49,946 nt of DNA from Brevipalpus yothersi. Lineage: Eukaryota > Arthropoda > Arachnida > Trombidiformes > Tenuipalpidae. Each line of letters starts with the position of its first letter. Position 1 is the stretch's first letter. Below, piece by piece: positions 42,829 to 49,946 of this stretch. The position numbers were made by a program, and so were the translations under genes. Location of the stretch: contig QZCP01000028.1 in assembly GCA_003956705.1 (NCBI GenBank), forward strand, positions 6,247 through 56,192, given 5' to 3'. The notes below the pieces were generated by a model that was not told the origin of the DNA, ran no database searches, and worked only from the letters and a program-made list of their open reading frames with translations.

Positions 42829-43748
42829 ATCGAGATTGAGGCTAGCTTTGCTTGGAACGATGAATGAAATTTGAAACGTTGGACAAGTGACTATTGACTT
42901 TATCTATGTCTTCACCAAGAGTCTGACCAATGGAAAGATAGTGTCAAACATGAGAAGAGCTAGTTGAGAAAAAATAATGAAGCATTTGAATATATTTACT
43001 ATTTCGAAAATTGTATCACACATATTCTGGCCACCCTTGATAAGCTAATTCGATGACCAAGACTGTGGGTTCCAAACGCGACAGTATGTTCTATTATCTT
43101 TTTAATGATTAGTCATGATGACATATTTATAATACTGATTGGGAGCGATGAAAAAGTTACAAAAGGTCTGATAATTACAAATGTAAATGGACCATACATG
43201 TTTAACTTTTGGATATTCAATCAAGTTAAGTTAATAGAATATAATATAATCAGAAAATAGATCAGCTTCTTAGATTTCAGGTATAAACGTTCCTCATTGA
43301 AGATACACATTGAGTCTCTTAGGAGCTGATCTATATTCTGATTATTTCCTCCAAATTGAGTCTGATTGAATATCTGGAAGTTGAGCATGTAAATATAATT
43401 TAATAAAAATAATATAGAAGGGTAAATTCAGCAGGTGAGATCTCAGAAGAAAAATGATTCATTCGTTGATAATCACGATTTAATTTTTTCGTAAAAATAA
43501 TGTTCTCACATGCTCTCACAAACAATATCACAATGGTAAACTCTCTTAGGGATGAAATTTCAAATTTTTCAGAGTTCCTGAGAGGAAATAGATGTCTTTC
43601 TCAACTGATATGAGCTGAAAATAGTCTTATCGGGGAGTTGTCAACAGAGACGATGAGAGCGGGACGTTGACAGGCATGTTGAAATGACGGGTTAGATCAA
43701 CATTCGGCATTCAATATTCAGAGAGAGCCGATTAATGGCATGCAAATA
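42829..43748. other. Intergenic region with duplicated 3' flank
   Basis: Contains the inverted repeat 43246-43345. The stretch from about 43290 to 43575 reappears at about 46112-46400 with roughly 80-90% identity by eye. No gene is seen. Confidence 0.6.
43246..43345. repeat. Inverted repeat, 28-bp arms, 44-base spacer
   Basis: Arms 43246-43273 and 43318-43345 are reverse complements with three mismatches (core atagatcagct). The spacer holds the left limit of the segment copied to 46112. Confidence 0.88.
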
Positions 43749-45478
43749 TTAACTATCCCAGTAGATCGATGTGTGTGGATTATAACTACTCTCTGACTCA
43801 TGAATGGGATGATCTTGGGGAGGAGTAACCTGTGGACGCGTTGGAGTGGTGGAATCTCGTCTTGGATTTTTTGGTGTCATGATTGCCCTTGCACACTCCA
43901 TAAACTGATCGAGATTGGGTTCCTGAGATAAAGGTGGCCGTGGAAGTCTGAAAAGCTCTTCTAAAGCTTCATCTAATTTTTCTGGCAACATTTCACCAGC
44001 TTCTTTACTGTTTATCACCCAAGCAAGATTCACCTTGGAAAAAGGATGGAAGCGTTCCTCTGCTCTGTATATTTCCTTCAGTTTGTCGGGTCTTTTCACA
44101 AGATCTGGTCCAATCAGAAGGTGAGTCACAACCGATGTGGGTTCAGTGTAAACAGACCCTCCACACATTCGGATAAGATTTCTAGCCAAATCTGCACTCT
44201 TCCTCTCTAATGCTATAAAACAAAAACTACAGCCCTCGAAAAGGAGATCATGCCTTTGCTTATCAGCAATCAATTCCTGTAATTTTTGAATTGAATTCTC
44301 CAAAGCTGGCACAGATCTAGCATTAGAAGCGCGCGGTGTCGCGCTCACGGTAGGAGCACGATGAGTTTGAGTTGTTGTTGGTGGTCTGAAGGGCCTTTCA
44401 TCTTCTTGTGTGGGTCTCAAGGAATATATCCTCTCTAGAAGAGGGATCGGTCGATCACGCTTGATTGAATCTCTGAACCAAGCAAACTCGACGATATGGG
44501 TGTCAGGAGAATCTTGAAGTGCTCGATTGTACTTGAGACCATGCGGATGGTTAGTGATGAGATGGCTTGTTGGTTTGTCTCCTGCCCGTGGAAGAATAAG
44601 AGATGTGTTGAATGTGCCTCCTCTGGTTACAACATTCTGCTCTATTACGATTCGCTCTTTTTCAGAGAACTACAAAGAGAAAAGGGAAAAGAGAAAATGA
44701 GTTACGATGAATATAAGATCATTACAGGATAAACAATAATTTGTGTAACTTATCAGTGTTAATCATTGGCAAAGTTAGAAGAACAATTAGCTCGAGAAGT
44801 TCGTAGTAATCTTACCCCGGTGGTTGAGAAGAGGAAGTTTTGGAAAAGTTTCATTCGAAAACGAGTGATCAGCTCCTGGGAATCGGCTTTTCCAATATTC
44901 TTATTCCGATTATCATAACAATGATCAACCCACTCTGGACTCATGATGGAAATATTCAGAATAATATCGGGATCTTTCCTTATTTCTTTGGCTGTTTTGG
45001 TTTCCCAATCCTTGAGGACTATTTGGGTAGTCGATGATCTCAATCGGTCACTCAATGTGCCACCCATTCTTTTGATCTTCTTTTTCATAGCTCTCCTTTC
45101 GAGCGAATGCTTGGGATAGCCAGATAGATAAATTTTTAGGCCATACATACTCATTGATTCCAATGGAGAAGGATGTGTTGGAATGGCAAAATAACTCTTC
45201 GGATTAACTTCAATAAGGAGTAAGGCAGACACAATCCGAATTCCCTTCAAATCCTTTATCCTCTGGAATACCTCACCTTCAAACATATCGACCACAATTA
45301 CCGGCTGTAAAGGAGATTCCTCAATCACTCGACCAATATCCTTCTCTCCAATATCGATCAGCTTGAAACCTGGACGACTTAAAGCCTTTCTGGCATCAGT
45401 CAATAGACTTGATGCATGACCGGAAGTTTGAAGAAAAAACACTTCACCCTCCATCACCGAACACTGACCACTGACCAT
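43749..45478 (-). CDS. Four-BRCT protein resembling the N-terminal half of TopBP1
   Basis: Exons 45478-44816 and 44669-43749 join in phase 0 (gtaaga donor, ctttgtag acceptor) for 527 residues. Four BRCT-like units are readable. A degenerate BRCT0 covers about residues 10-90 (VIVVDMFEGEVFQRIKDLKG). BRCT1 covers about 115-205 (KRMGGTLSDRLRSSTTQIVL ... SPEWVDHCY). BRCT2 covers about 208-305, crosses the intron (NFLFSTTG then FSEKERIVIEQN, THIVEFAWFRDSI). A fourth covers about 365-455 (IRMCGGSVYTEPTSVVTHLL ... NLAWVINS). The BRCT0-1-2 order is that of TopBP1/Cut5 and, less well, ECT2. TopBP1 acts in replication initiation and ATR checkpoint signalling. Human TopBP1 has nine BRCT units and about 1,520 residues, so this protein is short. 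No Rho-GEF domain follows, arguing against ECT2. Confidence 0.7.
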
Positions 45479-45754
45479 CGATTTGATGTCACAAACAGTT
45501 GTAAAATTAATTAAACAGGCAAACTTTAAAGTAAAGTAGTTTTGACCAGCTAAAATGTGACTAAAATGACAATCAAAATAGTATTTGAAAAAAGCGCTTT
45601 CTAGGGATCTTCAAATACACTAAAGCGCATGTGGAGCGACTAGCACTTCGTTCTGCAGTGTTTCAACAATTTTTAATTCTAATTTTTTTTTCTAATATCG
45701 ACGATTTTTACTCTATTCTGGGCAAGTTGAAGTTTTCCTCATTGTACCGAGCAG
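45479..45754. promoter_or_regulatory. 5' flank of the BRCT gene
   Basis: Upstream of the BRCT-gene start up to the left limit of the duplicated segment. No TATA box or gene recognised; contains a T-rich run near 45680. Confidence 0.3.
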
Positions 45755-46110
45755 CAAATACAATGGTATTCCCATTCGATGCTGGATGGCACACATTTTC
45801 ATTCGTTCTGCTGAGCCACCAGTACAGACTACTTTAAGGTCACCGAATTGTTTCTCCAGATTATCTCCTCTCTTGACTAGAGATAAATGATAGAGATGAT
45901 CTTCCACTAAATTGGTAAGATGCTGATTCGTAAGTTTGACAGCAGTGTTTCTGGTGGATAGTTTCGAAAAATGTATCAGGAGAAAATTCTCCAACGAATT
46001 GATCAATTTTGAGTTATATATTATGATATGAACTTACCCCTAGGTTTTATCTAGATAAATACATGTATTTTCCTTAACAGCCGATTTTCGTGTCATTTTA
46101 GTCGAAAATT
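45755..46110 (-). pseudogene. Broken second copy of uridine phosphorylase exons 1-3
   Basis: Minus strand carries exon 1 (near 46097-46045) with its changed donor, intron 1, and most of exon 2 (RNTAVKLTNQHLTNLVEDHL, FGDLKVVCTGGSAERMKMCA). It then jumps directly to the beginning of exon 3 (MGIP). About 175 bases that span the rest of exon 2 and intron 2 are missing, and exons 4-5 are absent. Identity to the intact gene is high in exon 2. A 97-residue frame remains open but cannot encode an active enzyme, because the phosphate, ribose and uracil-binding parts are gone. Confidence 0.9.
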
Positions 46111-46111
46111 G

Positions 46112-46670
46112 AAGGATCCTCATCGAATATACCTATTGAGTGTCTTAAAGCTGATCTATTTCCAATTATTTCCTCCAAATTGAGTCTGATTGAAAATCTT
46201 AAAGTTGAGCATGTAAATATAATTCAATAAAATGATACATGAGGGCAAATTCAGCAAGTGAGATCTCAAGAGAAAAAATTAATTCATTCTTCGATGATCA
46301 CGTTTTACTTTTTTTCGTAAAAATAATGTTCTCACATGTTCTCACAAACAATATCACAATGGTAAACTCTCTCAGGGATGAAATTTCAAATTTTTGATTG
46401 ATTAAACGCACCCCAGAAGTGATTGGAGGAGGCGTTGGAGTAGAATTGTCCATCAATTTGTGTATGCCCATCCCGAAACTCTCAAAAAACTTTTTTAAAT
46501 CTAATTCTTAGGATAAAGGAGGTGGCGGAACTTCACAAAGCTCTTCCAGTGCTTCATCTAATCTTTCTGGCAATATTTCATCTGCAGAAAAAACACTTCA
46601 CCCTCCATGATCGACACTGACCACTGACCATTGATCTCATACCACAAACAAGGGTAAGGAAAGGTGAACA
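46112..46670. repeat. Collapsed duplicate of the BRCT-gene 3' flank and gene ends
   Basis: 46112-46400 copies 43290-43575. 46411-46580 retains pieces of the BRCT-gene 3' end (about 43815-44000, for example the run agcttcatctaat). 46585-46640 retains its start (about 45430-45490, including aacacttcaccctccat). The order and orientation match the original, with the middle of the gene deleted. Confidence 0.85.
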
Positions 46671-47425
46671 GGCAATTCTGGAAAGATCACAGCGTATAAA
46701 ATTTCGAAAAAATTTTATCACAGAGAAATAACAAAATCTACAGTCCGTCGTACCAATCAACGATCTAGACAAATGAAACAACTTTTGCCGGTCACAGAAA
46801 CAGAAACAAACACAAGCACATGAATCCAAGTATTGTTGGAATAAAATAGTTTTTCTCTGCGATTAAGATTGCGATATTCTTGGTCGATCTCGGTGAAGGT
46901 TAATAACTATCCATGGAATGGACACACAATTTGTTTATGCAATCGAATAAACTGAACACATCTTTCAATGATTTTGAACTTTCCAAATTTTAATAGGATC
47001 AGCGCAACCATATCGTGTAATTTTGAAGTTCGCTAGCCTACATCGAACTTTCGATACTTGAAAGTTTGGCATCGGTGAATGGATAGAGAGTTGAAAGTGA
47101 AAGAGACTTTGAATAAATTCAATCATTATGAGATGTTTGAGTATTTTTTTATCTTCCCCTTGATCGAGAACATAAGAAGTCTACCATTGAAGTGTTGGTG
47201 AGTGTTCAAATTAACGATTGATTATGTATAGAGTCCCAATGCTGATATATTGATGCTGTAATTAGCAAAATGCCAGTATTATTGTAGTCAAGTTGAAGTT
47301 CGCCTAATTTTCAATTAAATATTTAAAAATACAAGTACACCATTGTTTTTAATTTTATAAGCCCGATAAATGTGTATTTACAAACTCACAAAGCCCATAA
47401 ATTCAAGTGAAAATGAGATCTATTC

Positions 47426-47426
<1 letters not shown>

Positions 47427-47459
<33 letters not shown>

Positions 47460-47475
47460 AAGAGAGAGAGAGAGA
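47427..47475. repeat. (GA)n tract
   Basis: GA run with a short interruption (acaag) near 47458. Confidence 0.95.
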
Positions 47476-47691
47476 AAGCGAGATCATTCAACTTTCTTAT
47501 TATTATTAATCGTGTGGTCAACATGCAAATTTTCCTCACGTGATGAGAGCATCAGCAGGAGAAAAGATGACACCTTGATGGGTGATGAAGTGTAAATAAA
47601 ATGTAGATATCATGAAAAGACAAGCACATGTGCCTAAAAAATGGGGAAAGTAAGCAGAGAAAATGATAAACATAAAGAGTTGAGATTAAAG

Positions 47692-47723
<32 letters not shown>

Positions 47724-47944
47724 GATGAAGAAGACGATTTTTCTATTGTAGGCATCCGACATGATAAACCAGTTCGGGTGATGAAGAATTAGATCACTCG
47801 GTAAGATAAAGTAGTAAGCCTTAGCGGCAATAGTAGTAGTAAGGTAGCATCTTCTGGCGAAAAAAAGGACAGCCTTCGAAAGGGGCTGAAATGAACATTT
47901 TCTCTTTCAGATGGTTACAAACGATGAGGGGGGATGGAAGATGA

Positions 47945-47947
<3 letters not shown>

Positions 47948-48000
<53 letters not shown>
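47948..48000. repeat. (GA)n microsatellite
   Basis: About 26 uninterrupted GA units. Confidence 0.97.
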
Positions 48001-48002
<2 letters not shown>

Positions 48003-48718
48003 GAAAAAACGATTCCAACGAAGAACTGGATTTGATCAGTAGAATTCGAGTAAACGAAATTTAAAGTTGGAACTTTTTCGTCTATCCGACTGATGAGAGA
48101 AATGTTGTCACCACACGGCTAGCCTGTTGCTGCTGTTGCTACTGATTTTTAATCGTTCAGCAGACCATTGATCATTGACAATTACTAGTGTTTAGGGTGA
48201 AAAATTTTTCCACCGTTATTCTAGTGATTTTTGGACTTTTTTCCATTGGATTATCACCACTTTCCATTCCATCCACATTGAACATCATCATAATGTGCAC
48301 CTTTTCATCAAGTTGTAATATAATATTCATCAGTATCAGTTTATTGTATTGTTCAAATTTCGTTATCACAGAATCAGCTATCGAAAGTAAGTAAAAGTTT
48401 TTCTAACTCTCATTCAACTCAACAACTTCCTTTTCCGTTCATCCTAGAAATTCTTTCGATTGAGATGTGAGATAGTTGTAGTAGAAGAAAGTCTCAAAAC
48501 TGAGATTTCAGTTGATGTCTTTCATTCAATTCTAATATCTAGCAAATTAGTAAGATTGATTAATCTTTCTCGTGCCAAAATATTTGTTCCCACATAAAAT
48601 CGTATTCTTACAAAATGTCATGAAACCAGCCCTCGGTCTATTAATTTTCCATCATTGGCTATTGATTACTGATTTGTATTCTTCTAAATTATACGATTCT
48701 CACTGATGAGAATTTTAA

Positions 48719-48755
48719 GAGAGAGAGAGAGAGGGGGAGAGAGAGAGAGAGAGAG
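48719..48755. repeat. (GA)n tract
   Basis: GA run with one ggggg interruption. Confidence 0.95.
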
Positions 48756-49903
48756 CAATATTTTCACTTATCAAGTGAATCTTTTATTGTTCACACCTCT
48801 TCATTGATTTTGTGAAATCATTTATCGATTTACTCAAACATACACCTTGTTACCGCTGTTTTTTTTCTCAATTCTCCTCATCTTCTTACTCCTTCCTCAT
48901 CTCTCTCGTCTCGTTGTCATTGATGGGAATGTGATGAGCATCATTCCCTTATAATCCCTTTCTGAGAGTGAAAGAGAGAGAGAGACCATCCTTTTCCAGC
49001 CTCGGAATCTTTCTCTCATCTTCTTCTTCATCTGCTCTCTAAAATGTCAATCATGGTGAAAATGATCGCATCGAAAATTTTCTCTCTCTTCATCTTATTT
49101 GCTTGTCACTCAACAGCCATCAGAGCATTCATCCTCTTAACTGTTTAGTGTATAAGAATGAGATAGATTGATAGAATAAGAAGAGGAGGAGAGAGAGATG
49201 AAAAAAAAATCAGCAAAAAGCAACATTTACTGAACAGAAAGAGTGAAGATGATCAACATTCAATGAGCCTTGATACTGATCCTATCTTATTCATCTGGAA
49301 ATTCTGTTTCGGGAAGGATGTGGATACCTTTTAGGCGTCAAAATCGATTGATTTAGTTTGTCATGATCAAGATAACTTTCAACTTTCCATCAAATTTTAC
49401 CTCTTCTTACTCACTCATCATATTTGCACACACATTCATCCACTTCACCATCTCATCATCCTGATTCAGTTTTATGATTTTGAACAGCATTTTCACCCAA
49501 TTCGATTTCAGTATATTACGTAACATTAGCCTATTATCGTTACCCTAAATGATGCCCATGCATGTACTTCATATAGCACATCTACTAAAGAATATAGCTT
49601 TTCATTCGATTATTCATCATTTTATTGATTTAATCTTATCATAAGAATGATTCTCCGCCACAATAATATATTCCGATCAATGATACAGAAGTTGGTATCA
49701 AAAGATCAGAAAGCGAGAAGACAGATTATAATGGCATTTAATGGTAGATAATTCGATTGAAGTTCATACAAACATACTTAAACTTCTTATAACTGTGCTG
49801 ATGAATCTCTCGGAATCTTCAGATAAAAGGTTCACCCTGACAGGACAACGGTTTTACAAAAATGTGTCAAAAAGATGGGTTTCCATGTTTCGTTATAACT
49901 TTG

Positions 49904-49904
<1 letters not shown>

Positions 49905-49946
<42 letters not shown>
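49905..49946. repeat. (CT)n microsatellite at window edge
   Basis: About 21 CT units running to the last base; the full length is unknown. Confidence 0.97.

Larger units (their letters stand above)
46671..49946. other. Gene-poor, GA-rich right end
   Basis: No supportable intact gene. GA or CT tracts lie at 47427-47475, 47690-47724, 47948-48000, 48719-48755 and 49905-49946, the last running off the edge. Two weak candidates for short secreted first exons (48293-48386 and 49044-49148) are discussed under findings. Confidence 0.45.

Noticed and set aside
45713..46006. 97-codon frame in the duplicated phosphorylase
   Set aside because: It is exon 2 of the broken copy read through intron 1 and a deletion junction, not a functional gene.
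48387..48597. Splice of 48386 to an acceptor at 48447 giving a longer secreted protein
   Set aside because: Checked base by base; the joined frame reaches a stop after about seven codons.
1..49946. CRISPR arrays, bacterial operons, rRNA or tRNA genes
   Set aside because: None seen; gene structure is eukaryotic throughout. tRNAs with introns or degenerate boxes could be missed by eye.

Overview
This window is nuclear DNA of a small-genome animal. The evidence is AT-rich sequence, GT-AG introns of roughly 50-150 bp, AATAAA polyadenylation signals, TATA boxes, and conserved animal housekeeping genes on both strands. A secreted protein with a six-cysteine chitin-binding type 2 domain points to an arthropod. 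The compact layout and many intronless long genes suggest a mite, perhaps a spider-mite-like acariform. That last step is inference; no rRNA or mitochondrial marker is present to prove it.

Layout. 1-2,550: a MULE-type transposase/SWIM zinc-finger gene entering from the left, an 84-bp tandem repeat, and a C2HC zinc-finger gene of unknown function. 2,865-9,282: dense housekeeping genes, namely RABIF/MSS4, a half-length COG5, LSM3 and the mitochondrial presequence protease PITRM1. 9,283-10,757: a gap with a decayed antisense coding region and a perfect-looking hairpin. 10,773-17,860: three intronless genes, namely an HSDL1-like short-chain dehydrogenase that has lost its catalytic Ser and Tyr, CLCC1 and SEC16. 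18,213-21,402: a secreted protein of unknown function and a 77-residue Gly/Tyr-rich secreted peptide. 21,403-33,557: a gene-poor region studded with (GA)n/(CT)n tracts, holding one small secreted tyrosine-rich peptide gene and one helix-turn-helix gene of transposase type. 33,558-45,478: UBE2M (NEDD8 E2), a PHF20-like PHD protein, uridine phosphorylase, a chitin-binding secreted protein, and a four-BRCT protein resembling the N-terminal half of TopBP1. 45,755-46,670: a collapsed tandem duplicate of the uridine-phosphorylase-to-TopBP1 segment. 46,671-49,946: non-coding, GA-rich.

Most genes are unrelated housekeeping genes. COG5, SEC16 and RABIF all serve the secretory pathway, but nothing shows that they are co-regulated. 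The most unusual items are the collapsed duplication whose junction falls in the loop of a 28-bp inverted repeat, the non-catalytic SDR flanked by two hairpins sharing the same 9-bp stem, the COG5 that stops half way with its own polyadenylation signal, and the two small secreted Gly/Tyr-rich peptide genes in the GA-tract region. Exon joins below were made by eye from GT-AG sites, reading frame and family similarity; every joined CDS was checked for length divisible by three.
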